64,000 nucleotides of DNA from assembly GCA_020630875.1 (NCBI GenBank), contig JAHDIH010000008.1:62214-126213 (forward strand). Reading direction: 5' to 3'. The translations under genes and the position numbers were made by a program. The notes under the pieces were generated by a model that did not search any database, was not told the origin of the DNA, and saw only the letters and a list, made by a program, of their open reading frames with translations. Of this stretch, positions 27,156-36,292 are shown piece after piece. The DNA comes from Deltaproteobacteria bacterium. Lineage in GTDB: Bacteria; Myxococcota_A; Polyangia; Haliangiales; Haliangiaceae. Every line of letters begins with the position of its first letter. The first letter of the stretch is position 1.

Positions 27156-29482
27156 GTTCACTTGTAAGGTCATCAGGAAAAATCATGTTAAACAAAAACA
27201 TAAAAAATATTATCGTTACCTTCGTCGCCCTGACGCTAGTCGTCCCGTCGGTGTCTTACGCACAAGATAAGGATGCTCCAGAAGAAGCCGTCTACAATTG
27301 CGGAAAGCATAAAGGCAAAGTCTCCGTCTCCTTCAAGCCGGAAGTAGAGATCAAGGACTTGGTGACATGGGCGATGGGCTTCACATGTAAGAATTTCGTC
27401 TTTGCCCCAGGAGTAATTAGTCGAAAAGGGAAGGTTACAATTATTGCTCCCAAGAAGATGAGTAAACGCGAAGCGTGGAACTTATTTCTGACCTCGATGG
27501 AAGCTATGAAACTCACCGTGGTTCCCAAAGGGAACGTTTTAAAGATCGTAGAGATAGGGGCAGCCAAAAAGGAAACGCTTCCGGTCTACACTCGAGGCGG
27601 CCCCAGCGGCGCGCAGATGATTAGGTTGGTGGTAAGGCCTGAAAACATCTCTCCTGAAGACGCCACTGCGGCTTTCAATGCGCTCGTCTCAAAAGATGGG
27701 GCGGTGACGTCCCTGCCCAAGTCAGGAGTACTCATCGTAACTGACTATGGTGATTCGATTCGTAAGATGAAACAGATCCTTAGAGAAATAGACGTTCCTA
27801 ATCAAGGGGAGCAGCTCTACATGATAAAAATAAAACACGGTGACGCAACTGAGCTTTCCACTAAACTAACTGAGATTCTTGGTGTTGGTTCGACTACCGG
27901 AAGCGCAGCACCAGCTCGCAACCGTCGTCGCGGTCGTAATACTCGAAATACTCAGACGAGTACTTCTTCGGCCAAGGACGCTCAAGGTGCAATTCCAAAG
28001 CGTCTGATGGCAGAAGAGCGCAGCAATTCCCTCATCGTCGTAGGAAGCCCTGCGGCGTATCAGCGCGTGCGCGCGTTGGTACAGCGGATAGATGTTCCCC
28101 TCGATGGCGTTGGTGGTGGTCGCGTTCACGTGCATTACCTTGACAATGCAGACGCAGAAGAAATGTCAAACACGTTGACGTCTGTGATCTCTGGGGTTCA
28201 ACAACAATCATCTAACAACAACAATAACAACAACCGAAGAGCCCCGGCTCGTAGAACAAGGACTGCTACGGCAGCTGCCTCTTCTTCGGGGCCCGCGTTC
28301 GAAGGGGACGTAAACGTGGCGTTTGATAAACCTACGAACTCTTTGGTGATCATTGCATCAATTCGAGACTTTCACTCTCTAAGAGATGTCATCCGTCGTC
28401 TCGATATTCCGAGAAAACAGGTATTTATTGAGGCTTATGTTTTGGAAGTGAACGTTTCTAACAACATGGATCTTGGGACAAGTTTTCATGGCGGCGATCC
28501 AGATAGTGTAGGCGACGGCATTGTCTTAGGTGGTCTGCAACACAGCGACCTGTCTTCTCTTAATGTCGCAAGTCTTGCTACTCAATCGGGATTGCTTGGT
28601 GGATTAATCGGGCCGCTTCTTCCGGGAGCAGAACAATTGCTTGGTACAAGCATTCCTTCCTTTGGTGTGCTTTTCCAAGCCTTGGCCGGCTCTGGTGCGG
28701 TAAACATTGTTAGTACGCCACATATGCTAACGACCGATAACGAGGAAGCAGAAGAGTCAATTGGAGAAAATATCCCTTACCTCGACGGCCTTGCAGGAGG
28801 AGGCGCCGCTGGACAAATATCACCATTTGCCGCACAACAATCCGTAAGACGACGAGACATTGAACTACTTTTAAAAGTTACGCCGCACGTTAGTCAGTCT
28901 GGAAACGTTCGAATGGAGATCGAGCTGAAGAATGAAGACATTGCCTCGGCTAACTTTGGTGGACTAGGAGCTTCATGGTCGACCAGAGAACTGAAAACAG
29001 TAGTTACGATTCCTGATCAGGAGACCGCGGTGCTCGGCGGTATGATGTCCGAAAAAGAAGAGGTCGAAGAAAGTAAAATACCGATTCTAGGTGACATTCC
29101 GGTGCTCGGCTCTCTTCTTTTTAAGTACAAGAAAAAGAGCCGAAACAAGACAAATCTTCTTTTGATGATCACGCCGTACGTAATTCATCATCAATCGCAG
29201 CTTGCAGACATAAGGACTCGCAAAGAACTCGAGAGAATGGAGTTTATACGTGCAGAAACCAACTTCGACGCCACACCGTTCAGTGAAAATCTAGATTATA
29301 GAAAGAAGCGTGGAATGGTGGAGGAAGTCATTTCAACCGCAAGACGGTTTGAGCGCGAGCGCAAGGAGTTGGAGGAACTGGATAAGAATCGCGTTGAGTT
29401 TGAAGACGGCGCGGTTAACTTTGTTCCAGACGACAAACCTGCTGATGGCGAGAGCGAAGTTAAAGTAGAAGGGGTTCAGTGA
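27152..29482 (+). CDS. gspD: Type II secretion system secretin GspD
   Basis: A 776-aa outer-membrane secretin. A signal peptide ends near SVSYAQ (32-37). N0 about 48-135, N1 155-215, N2 220-315, N3 325-418, secretin core 420-680 with VNIVSTPHMLTTDNEEA and VPVLG-type SKIPILGDIPVLGSLF-like end, then a charged C-terminal tail (690-776) that may be the pilotin-binding S domain. N2 and N3 carry low-complexity inserts, Arg/Thr-rich near 255-275 and Gln/Asn-rich near 349-361. The ATG at 27152 gives the 4-nt overlap typical of this operon. An ATG at 27185 has a better ribosome-binding site (AGGA, 27174-27177) and directly begins the signal peptide. Confidence 0.94.
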   Translation: MSSLVRSSGKIMLNKNIKNIIVTFVALTLVVPSVSYAQDKDAPEEAVYNCGKHKGKVSVSFKPEVEIKDLVTWAMGFTCKNFVFAPGVISRKGKVTIIAPKKMSKREAWNLFLTSMEAMKLTVVPKGNVLKIVEIGAAKKETLPVYTRGGPSGAQMIRLVVRPENISPEDATAAFNALVSKDGAVTSLPKSGVLIVTDYGDSIRKMKQILREIDVPNQGEQLYMIKIKHGDATELSTKLTEILGVGSTTGSAAPARNRRRGRNTRNTQTSTSSAKDAQGAIPKRLMAEERSNSLIVVGSPAAYQRVRALVQRIDVPLDGVGGGRVHVHYLDNADAEEMSNTLTSVISGVQQQSSNNNNNNNRRAPARRTRTATAAASSSGPAFEGDVNVAFDKPTNSLVIIASIRDFHSLRDVIRRLDIPRKQVFIEAYVLEVNVSNNMDLGTSFHGGDPDSVGDGIVLGGLQHSDLSSLNVASLATQSGLLGGLIGPLLPGAEQLLGTSIPSFGVLFQALAGSGAVNIVSTPHMLTTDNEEAEESIGENIPYLDGLAGGGAAGQISPFAAQQSVRRRDIELLLKVTPHVSQSGNVRMEIELKNEDIASANFGGLGASWSTRELKTVVTIPDQETAVLGGMMSEKEEVEESKIPILGDIPVLGSLLFKYKKKSRNKTNLLLMITPYVIHHQSQLADIRTRKELERMEFIRAETNFDATPFSENLDYRKKRGMVEEVISTARRFERERKELEELDKNRVEFEDGAVNFVPDDKPADGESEVKVEGVQ

Positions 29483-31254
29483 TGCAACCTGCATCGCATC
29501 TGGGGCTGGATCCCATGCTTCTCGGTCAGATACTCATCCGAGAGGCGGGAGTGTCAGAAGACGCATTGCAAACTGCGCTGGAGAAACAGCTTTCGGAAAA
29601 ACGAAAGATTGGGGAACTTTTAGTGGAGGCAGACGTTATCAACGACCTGCAACTGGCAAAAGCGTTAGCGACGCAACAATATTTAGAAGTCGTTGCCGAG
29701 TTGCCACCTGCCGACGAACTAGACCTAAGTTTGATAGAGCCGATTCCAATCACCTTCGCTAAAGCTCACAAACTCGTTCCTTTCGCCATAGAAGAGTCCG
29801 GTCGAATTAGAGTGGCCATTGTGGACCCGCTTGCTTTGGATGGTATCGACGATGTCTCGGTACTTCTGCAGACACGGGTCGTTCCTGTGGTTGCTCCCGA
29901 AGGAAAACTTACCGAATTTATCAATAAGGTTTACGGGCGACTTCGCGCCGGCGCAGAACTTGAAGGTGAGGGGCGGGAAGACACGGACTTTAATTCCGAA
30001 GAGCTAGTCGATTTGCTCGACGTTAATGATGAAGCTCCGATTATTCGCTGGGTCAATTCTCTGCTCTTTCAAGCCGCCAAAGAGAAGGCGTCCGATATCC
30101 ATATCGAACCAGGTGAAAAAGAAGTCGCCGTACGTTTTCGTCGTGACGGGGCTCTTCACATGCACAACACGGCGCCAAAGAAGTTTTTGCCATCAATCAT
30201 TACGCGCGTAAAGATTATGGCTGGTTTGAATATCGCGGAAAAGCGACTGCCCCAGGATGGCCGCATTCGGCGTAAGATTGGCGGTAAGGATATCGATATG
30301 CGTGTCGCTACGGTTCCCACTGCCGCCGGAGAGCGAGTAACCATTCGTTTGCTCGATCGAAGTTCTGTACTGCTGGGGCTCGGCGACATTGGGATGAGTG
30401 AAGACACTCTCGAAGAAGTAAGGAAGATCATCAAGCGTCCTCATGGAATTCTGTTGGTCACTGGCCCCACTGGTAGCGGAAAGACCACGACTCTGTACGC
30501 TTGTTTGTCGGAAATTAAGTCTCCTGAACTAAACATTCTTACTGCGGAAGATCCTGTGGAGTATCAGCTCGATGGTATTTCTCAAGTGCAGGTCAATAGC
30601 AAAATTGACTTTACGTTCGCTTCTGCGCTTCGTTCGTTCTTACGTCATGACCCCGATGTGGTAATGGTGGGGGAGATTCGGGATAAGGAAACTGCTGAAA
30701 TTGCAATTACGGCTTCATTGACCGGTCACTTTGTCTTCTCGACCATCCATACTAACGATGCTGCTGGCGGAGTAACCCGGCTCGTGGATATGGGCATCGA
30801 GCCGTTCCTCGTGGCGTCATCTTTAGTTGGTTTATTGGCGCAACGGCTCGTTCGTCGTCCTTGCTACGATTGTTGCGAAGAAGTAGTTCCCGATACGGAA
30901 ATTTTGGAAGAACTCGGTCTCGATCCGGAGCGTTTTCTTCGCGGAGAAATCAAGCCTCCCAACGTGATTGGAATGCGCCCCGTAACTCCTGGAAAAGTAT
31001 TGCGAGCGGTGGGGTGTAAAGCTTGCCAGAACTTAGGGTACCGCGGCCGAACCGGCATCTATGAGCTTTTGCTCATTGACGACCCTGTAAGAAAACTCAC
31101 TCTTGAAAAATCTGATGCCACGGCACTTAAACAATCAGGAATGCAACGAGGCATGATCACGCTCCGCATGGACGGTGCGCGCAAAGTGATGCAAGGGTTA
31201 ACCACCCCTGAAGAAGTACTACTCGTAACCGCTGAGCGAGAGGAAATGCACTAG
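29479..31254 (+). CDS. gspE: Type II secretion system ATPase GspE
   Basis: A 591-aa cytoplasmic ATPase. N1E-type domain about 1-150, N2E about 175-300 and the C-terminal ATPase. Walker A GPTGSGKTT at 329-337, Asp box TAEDPVEY at 355-362, Walker B DVVMVGEIRD at 393-402 and His box STIHTNDA. The zinc-binding four-Cys motif is C462/C465 (CYDCC) with C513/C516 (CKAC). It powers pseudopilus assembly through GspL and GspF. GTG at 29479 and ATG at 29482 are adjacent starts; both overlap the gspD stop. Confidence 0.96.
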   Translation: MMQPASHLGLDPMLLGQILIREAGVSEDALQTALEKQLSEKRKIGELLVEADVINDLQLAKALATQQYLEVVAELPPADELDLSLIEPIPITFAKAHKLVPFAIEESGRIRVAIVDPLALDGIDDVSVLLQTRVVPVVAPEGKLTEFINKVYGRLRAGAELEGEGREDTDFNSEELVDLLDVNDEAPIIRWVNSLLFQAAKEKASDIHIEPGEKEVAVRFRRDGALHMHNTAPKKFLPSIITRVKIMAGLNIAEKRLPQDGRIRRKIGGKDIDMRVATVPTAAGERVTIRLLDRSSVLLGLGDIGMSEDTLEEVRKIIKRPHGILLVTGPTGSGKTTTLYACLSEIKSPELNILTAEDPVEYQLDGISQVQVNSKIDFTFASALRSFLRHDPDVVMVGEIRDKETAEIAITASLTGHFVFSTIHTNDAAGGVTRLVDMGIEPFLVASSLVGLLAQRLVRRPCYDCCEEVVPDTEILEELGLDPERFLRGEIKPPNVIGMRPVTPGKVLRAVGCKACQNLGYRGRTGIYELLLIDDPVRKLTLEKSDATALKQSGMQRGMITLRMDGARKVMQGLTTPEEVLLVTAEREEMH

Positions 31255-32501
31255 TGCCGATGTATGCCTATAAAGGCGTCAACGCCAAAGGGAAAAAGGT
31301 AAGCGGTCTCTTCGACGCCGAGTCTCCCAAAGCACTTCGGCAAACCATGCGCAAAGACGGTGTTACCGTTTTGGAGCAGCGTGTGACGAAGAGTGGCAAG
31401 AAGGAAAGCGGCGGCAAAGGACTCAATAGAGAATTTCAAATCGCTGAGTCTCTTGGCATTGGTGGCGTCAGCAAACAAGATATTGCTCTTTTTTGCCGTC
31501 AACTGGGCACCATGCTCCGCGCTGGAACGCCCCTTGCCGAAGCTCTGACAATTCAGTTCGAACAATCTGAAAAGCCACAACTCCAATCGATCGTCGGAGA
31601 AGTTCGGACCGCGGTTAACGAAGGTACGTCATTGGCAAATGCGGTTCGCGCCCATCCTAAAGTATTCGATCATCTGTTTGTTTCGATGATCAGTTCGGGG
31701 GAGCAAGCTGGAAACCTCGAAGAAGTTTTGATTCGCATCGCTGAATTTACTGAATCCAGCGTCAAAATGAAATCAAAGATTATTGGTGCAATGATTTATC
31801 CAGTGATTATGATGGCGGTTGGCGGGCTGGTGGTTGTCTACCTGTTAACCAATGGCATACCTAAGATTGCAAAGATTTTTGAGACAAGAGATGTCGAGCT
31901 TCCTCCGCTGACTAAGTTCTTAATTGGTCTTTCTGACCTGGTCATTGGCTATTGGTGGCTAATGATCATTCTTTTTGTGGGGAGCATCGTTGGTTTTGTC
32001 ATGTGGAAACGCACGGAAGACGGAAAGAAAACCTGGGACCGTTGGATTCTAAAGATAAAAGGAATCGGTTCTCTCGCAAGAAAAATTGCGGTAGCTCGCT
32101 TCGCACGCACGCTTGGTACAATGCTCAAGTCTGGCGTTTCGATTCTCGCCGCGATGGAAACGGCGAGAGATGTGATGGGCAATCATGTACTTATGTCATC
32201 AATTGATGTGGCTCGAGAAGACGTGCAACAAGGGGACTCGCTTTCCAATGCCCTGAAGAAAACGGGGGAATTCCCGGGTGGTCTTTTGCATATGATTAAG
32301 GTTGGCGAGCGTACTGGCGACTTGGATGGCATGCTGCTGCATGTTGCCGACGAAATGGAAAGTGACATTGATACTCGCCTTGAGCGTTTGACGGCTGTGA
32401 TTGGTCCGTTGATGCTTATTTTGATGGCGGGATTCGTAGTAATGGTGGTTGTTTCGGTACTTGGACCGATGCAAGAAATTCAACAAGCAATGAGGAGATA
32501 G
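31254..32501 (+). CDS. gspF: Type II secretion inner-membrane platform protein GspF
   Basis: A 415-aa polytopic protein of normal GspF length, starting MPMYAYKGVNAKGKK. Two T2SSF cytoplasmic helical domains are seen: CRQLGTMLRAGTPLAEAL (first) and ARTLGTMLKSGVSILAAMET (second), each followed by membrane helices, with the last near residue 390. It forms the platform that works with the ATPase GspE. The GTG start shares one base with the gspE stop (TAGTG). Confidence 0.95.
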   Translation: MPMYAYKGVNAKGKKVSGLFDAESPKALRQTMRKDGVTVLEQRVTKSGKKESGGKGLNREFQIAESLGIGGVSKQDIALFCRQLGTMLRAGTPLAEALTIQFEQSEKPQLQSIVGEVRTAVNEGTSLANAVRAHPKVFDHLFVSMISSGEQAGNLEEVLIRIAEFTESSVKMKSKIIGAMIYPVIMMAVGGLVVVYLLTNGIPKIAKIFETRDVELPPLTKFLIGLSDLVIGYWWLMIILFVGSIVGFVMWKRTEDGKKTWDRWILKIKGIGSLARKIAVARFARTLGTMLKSGVSILAAMETARDVMGNHVLMSSIDVAREDVQQGDSLSNALKKTGEFPGGLLHMIKVGERTGDLDGMLLHVADEMESDIDTRLERLTAVIGPLMLILMAGFVVMVVVSVLGPMQEIQQAMRR

Positions 32502-32505
32502 AGAA

Positions 32506-32898
32506 ATGAATAGTAAATTAAGAAACACACGCGTTGGGCAAACAGGAATGACCTTGCTCGAAATTATCATCGTAATGGCGCTGCTAACTGGGATTATCGT
32601 TGCGATTTTCTCGTTTGTGGGGGGCCAGGCAGATCAGGCTGATATCGATATCACTGGAAACAAACAACAGAAACTGCAAAGTCAGCATCTTGTTTGGAAG
32701 CGAAAGAATATTGGAAAGAAGTGCCCAGGAAATATTCGTGACCTTGCAAATGGTAGAAAGAAAGACAAAGACGAGCAAGTGACGGACTCTTGGGGCAACG
32801 AAATGAAAATCGAATGTTCTGCCGGAAAGATCTCAATAATCTCCGGTGGCCCAGACGAAAAATTTGGTACCGAGGACGATATTAAGACTGAGTTCTAA
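32506..32898 (+). CDS. gspG: Major pseudopilin GspG
   Basis: A 130-aa type IV-pilin-like protein. The prepilin cleavage site is G14/M15 in GQTGMTLLEIIIVMALL, with Glu at mature position 5. The C-terminal block DSWGNEMKIE, GGPDEKFGTEDDI is the calcium-loop signature of GspG. It is the main subunit of the pseudopilus that pushes substrates through GspD. A clear ribosome-binding site (AGGAG) precedes the ATG. The prepilin peptidase that must process it is not in this window. Confidence 0.95.
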   Translation: MNSKLRNTRVGQTGMTLLEIIIVMALLTGIIVAIFSFVGGQADQADIDITGNKQQKLQSQHLVWKRKNIGKKCPGNIRDLANGRKKDKDEQVTDSWGNEMKIECSAGKISIISGGPDEKFGTEDDIKTEF

Positions 32899-32899
32899 G

Positions 32900-33712
32900 A
32901 TGGCGCAGCGCGGAGTCACTCTACTTGAGATAATCATTGTGCTGGCAATCATGTCGGCGATTATTGTCACAGTTACTTCTTGGGGAGATCCTGACTATTT
33001 AGGAGACTCAACCAACGAAGTGAGTCTTGTGATAGCAGAGGGACAACTGCGTGCGCTTGAAACTGGAAATCACCATCGGGTAGTCATTGACTTAGACGAA
33101 GGTGTCGTTGAAGTCGAAGAATGTCAAAGTCCTCCTAGCTTCGGTAGCAAATATCAAAGAAGCATCAAAGATCGGAAAGTGCGGAAGCGAGAGAACACCG
33201 AGGATGAGGCTCAGTCTACGGAAGAAGTGCTGCAGAATAAGAACATTCCAGCAGCTTTCATGATGGGGCTCGAGCCGGAAAAGGCCGCCAAGGCTGCAGA
33301 AGTGCTTGCTGGTAAAGACTCCGGGCCGAACATGCAGTGTGGGCTTGCGTTGAATAACCGAAATTTTTCGCTCGGAATGCGTGGAGGTGACAAAAAGGAA
33401 AAGCAAAGTGAAGCTGACGGTGGTGGTGGTCAAGCGATTCGCTACAAGCTTCCAGAGCAAGTGAAGTTCTCCGCGGTGTACACCCGCGGAGAAACTGCTC
33501 TTGTTAAGGACGGACAGGCGCGTCTTCATATTTTTCCCCTCGGCAGCATGCAGCGTGGAATTGTAGAGTTGGCGCTCAAGGAAGATGAAACGGAGATTAT
33601 GATGGTGACGTCCCATGGCCTGAACGGCAAAGTAGAGTGGCAACGTAAGCACGACAATCCCGAAGATTTTGTTCAGCTTGATCCTAGCGGTGAGCGGGAG
33701 GATGAGCGATGA
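32900..33712 (+). CDS. gspH: Minor pseudopilin GspH
   Basis: A 270-aa prepilin-like protein. The ATG at 32900 gives MAQRG/VTLLEIIIVLAIMS with cleavage after Gly5; the frame is open further upstream but that part overlaps gspG and is unlikely to be translated. The mature protein is long for GspH (usually about 150-200), with a charged, Lys/Glu-rich insert about 85-185. The position between gspG and gspI and the pilin N-terminus support the call. It is expected at or near the pseudopilus tip. Confidence 0.85.
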   Translation: MAQRGVTLLEIIIVLAIMSAIIVTVTSWGDPDYLGDSTNEVSLVIAEGQLRALETGNHHRVVIDLDEGVVEVEECQSPPSFGSKYQRSIKDRKVRKRENTEDEAQSTEEVLQNKNIPAAFMMGLEPEKAAKAAEVLAGKDSGPNMQCGLALNNRNFSLGMRGGDKKEKQSEADGGGGQAIRYKLPEQVKFSAVYTRGETALVKDGQARLHIFPLGSMQRGIVELALKEDETEIMMVTSHGLNGKVEWQRKHDNPEDFVQLDPSGEREDER

Positions 33713-34341
33713 AATTGCGAACGCAAGTCGGGATGACGCTGCTTGAAATTCTCATTGCGATGGGAATTGCCATCGGTACTGTCACTATGATTATTTCGAT
33801 CAACGCCGCCGCTACAGAGGAATCGGTTTACTCTGAGCGTAGTACCGCCGCTGTCCCACTGGCTCGCTTCAAAGTAAACGAAATCGAAGCCAAACTCCTT
33901 AGGGACGGTTTTGAAGATGGTACCCAAAACGAAAGTGGGGATTTCGACGACGAAGGATGGCCTACGATCAAGTGGGAAGCAGAGATTCAAGCGGTAGAAG
34001 AATTTGATGCCGCAGCGTTAGCCGATATCAATAATCGCTGTTTGGGTGGAATGCTGGATATTGCCGAAGAGCAGAGCGGTGAAGAAGTTGACGACACGGC
34101 GCGCTCGCAAGCCGAGTCAAGAGCCACCCAAGCGGCCATGCAGTTTATGCCACTGGTTCAGGGGATTTTCGAAAAGAGCCTGCGAAAGATTAAGCTGACC
34201 GTATACTGGAACAACTTCGGAGGTGTTCCTAAAAATGCAGAAGAAGCCGACGAAGACTTTACCGTAGAACTCTACATTTTTAACGCCGTTGCGTTTCAAG
34301 ACTCAATTACGCCACTAAAGGCAATGTTGGGAGTGAAATGA
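33709..34341 (+). CDS. gspI: Minor pseudopilin GspI
   Basis: A 210-aa prepilin-like protein with MKLRTQVG/MTLLEILIAMGIAI: cleavage after Gly8 and Glu at mature position 5. It is longer than typical GspI (about 120 aa), and the second half is acidic. The start overlaps the gspH stop by 4 nt (ATGA). Order between gspH and gspJ is the conserved gsp order. GspI with GspJ and GspK forms the tip complex that starts pseudopilus assembly. Confidence 0.85.
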   Translation: MKLRTQVGMTLLEILIAMGIAIGTVTMIISINAAATEESVYSERSTAAVPLARFKVNEIEAKLLRDGFEDGTQNESGDFDDEGWPTIKWEAEIQAVEEFDAAALADINNRCLGGMLDIAEEQSGEEVDDTARSQAESRATQAAMQFMPLVQGIFEKSLRKIKLTVYWNNFGGVPKNAEEADEDFTVELYIFNAVAFQDSITPLKAMLGVK

Positions 34342-35036
34342 TCCGGCAATCTGGCATGACGATGATCGAGATTTTGCTCTCGATGGCAGCATTCTCTCTG
34401 GTGATGTTTGGCCTGCTTTCAATTTTTAACTCGACCATCGATATTCAAGAGACCGTCGGGCTAGGGCACCAACGAGACCAACAAATCAGGGTGGCAATGG
34501 CGGTAGTGACTCGCGATCTTCGCCATGCGTATATTTCTGCTCATTCAGAGGAGGGCCAAGATCAAACATCCTTGTCCGCGGAGAGCCGTAGGACGTTGTT
34601 TAAGGGAGAAGACGATAGTCCTGTGGGAGAGTTGCGATTTAGTTCGATGTCTCATCAGTCATTCTATGCCAATGCTAGTGAGTCAGAACTAACGTTGGTC
34701 ACTTACGAAGCACTACGTGACAAGGAATCGGACCGGACTAATCTGATTCGTAGGGAGCTGCGTCGATTGCCTGATCGGCAACACCGATGGAAAAAAGTAC
34801 CGCAGCGAGTAGATGTCCTACTGGAATCAGTCTCTGGGCTTGAGTTTCGCTACTTTGATCTTGAGGCTGACGATTGGAAGAAAAGTTGGGACTCTTCTAG
34901 TGAGTCTCAGCGCAACCGCTTGCCGCAGTGGGTTGAAGTTAAGCTGGAAGTTCCTAATCCGTACCAAGAAAATAAAACGATCGAGTACGTTACTCGCGTA
35001 AAAATCCCTATGACAACACGATTGGAGTTTCGATGA
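34338..35036 (+). CDS. gspJ: Minor pseudopilin GspJ
   Basis: A 232-aa prepilin-like protein with MIRQSG/MTMIEILLSMAAFSLVM: cleavage after Gly6, Glu at mature position 5. The C-terminal SVSGLEFRYFDLEADDWKKS stretch and RLPQWVEVKLEV are typical of GspJ. It overlaps gspI and gspK by 4 nt on each side. It forms part of the GspI-J-K tip complex. Confidence 0.9.
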   Translation: MIRQSGMTMIEILLSMAAFSLVMFGLLSIFNSTIDIQETVGLGHQRDQQIRVAMAVVTRDLRHAYISAHSEEGQDQTSLSAESRRTLFKGEDDSPVGELRFSSMSHQSFYANASESELTLVTYEALRDKESDRTNLIRRELRRLPDRQHRWKKVPQRVDVLLESVSGLEFRYFDLEADDWKKSWDSSSESQRNRLPQWVEVKLEVPNPYQENKTIEYVTRVKIPMTTRLEFR

Positions 35037-36289
35037 TGCTATTGCTCAAAAAGAAGCAAGGAGAGCGTGGAATTGCTATCATTGTGGTGCTTCTAATCAT
35101 GGCGGCGGCGTGGACCATGTGTCTGTTTTTCTTTCGCGCTACGATAGTAGACTCCTACGTCGCCCATAGCCACGCCGACAGGTTGCGTGCCGAGTTTCTT
35201 GCGCGTTCGTCCATGGCAATTGCGGAGTCGCAAATCCGGTTGCAGATGACACTTGTTGACACGAGTCCGAAAGTTCAAGAAATGATCAACTCGGATAGCA
35301 TCCTGGATTATAGCGACCAGGTAATGTGCCTCTTTTCCGCGAGCGTGGAAGAGAAGAACGACTTAGGAGGCGGCATCAAAGGTCTAATGGCTTCTAGTGG
35401 CGAAATGGCCGCTCCCATCGTCGGATTCGATGGAAAGATAAATCTGAACTGTGCTGGAAAGCCCAACAAAAATCAGCGCAAAGCGCTGCATGACTCTCTG
35501 CAGTCGCTCATGGCTCACACTGCCTACGACGAGTTTTTTCAGAGCGAAGACGCCAGCGGCTGGCGACGTGATCGTCAGAAGCAAGTGGAGGCAATTATCG
35601 ATTACGTCGATCCTGATACTACTCAGTACGGCGCCGATGGCGTAGCGGAGCAGTACGGCTATGGCAACCTCAAAGACTCTTACTCCGCTCACAATAACTA
35701 CTTGGATACGGTCGACGAAGCAAGAATGATACGTGGCGTTGACGATAAGTTTTGGGCACTTTTTGGCGATGAATTTACGGTCTACGGTGATTGTAAGGTC
35801 AATATCGGCTCTGTGGAGAGTGTAAAAATGATCGCAGGACTAATTCTGTATTCGGCTAAGAATCCTGAAGATCCTGTTCTTCGCGACCAGGTTAAATTTT
35901 GGCAGTTAGCCGGGGCGGTGCAAGAAGTTTTAGGGATGCCTGCTGCCTCAAGAAAGCTCCAAGATTTCATTGATACCGTAAAAGATCCACAAGGCTTGGA
36001 AGCAATGCAAGCGTTGGGAGAAGGTGCAGCTCAGATGATAGAAGAAGCGAATATTGAGCCAGTCGAAGGCATCGAATTAGACATTGCTAAATTGAGGCAA
36101 GTAGCGAACGAGGATCCTCGAAGAATCTATAAGGTAGTTGGAGAAGGAACTGCTCCCACATTCATTACCTACGATGACGAAGGTCACGTTGATAACGTTC
36201 AAAGCATGAAGTGGCGTATTACTGGTATCTGGGATGCCAAACGTCCGGGAAATCCAGTCGGTGGCTGGGTGTATTGGCGAGAGGAATAA
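35033..36289 (+). CDS. gspK: Minor pseudopilin GspK
   Basis: A 418-aa protein. N-terminal QGERG/IAIIVVLLIMAAAW gives a prepilin-like cleavage after Gly13 but no Glu at mature position 5, the known feature of GspK, which caps the pseudopilus. The large globular domain contains FDGKINLNCAG and DYVDPDTTQYGADG, matching the helical insert of GspK. It overlaps gspJ in ATGA and is 3 nt from gspL. Confidence 0.92.
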   Translation: MMLLLKKKQGERGIAIIVVLLIMAAAWTMCLFFFRATIVDSYVAHSHADRLRAEFLARSSMAIAESQIRLQMTLVDTSPKVQEMINSDSILDYSDQVMCLFSASVEEKNDLGGGIKGLMASSGEMAAPIVGFDGKINLNCAGKPNKNQRKALHDSLQSLMAHTAYDEFFQSEDASGWRRDRQKQVEAIIDYVDPDTTQYGADGVAEQYGYGNLKDSYSAHNNYLDTVDEARMIRGVDDKFWALFGDEFTVYGDCKVNIGSVESVKMIAGLILYSAKNPEDPVLRDQVKFWQLAGAVQEVLGMPAASRKLQDFIDTVKDPQGLEAMQALGEGAAQMIEEANIEPVEGIELDIAKLRQVANEDPRRIYKVVGEGTAPTFITYDDEGHVDNVQSMKWRITGIWDAKRPGNPVGGWVYWREE

Positions 36290-36292
36290 GAA

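Noticed and set aside
32846..32899. Longer N-terminus for gspH starting inside gspG
   Set aside because: It would put 18 residues before the prepilin leader and destroy the short MAQRG leader typical of pseudopilins.
33092..33652. 186-residue open frame opposite gspH
   Set aside because: It is antisense to the pseudopilin gene, has no recognisable domain and its composition mirrors the gspH codons.
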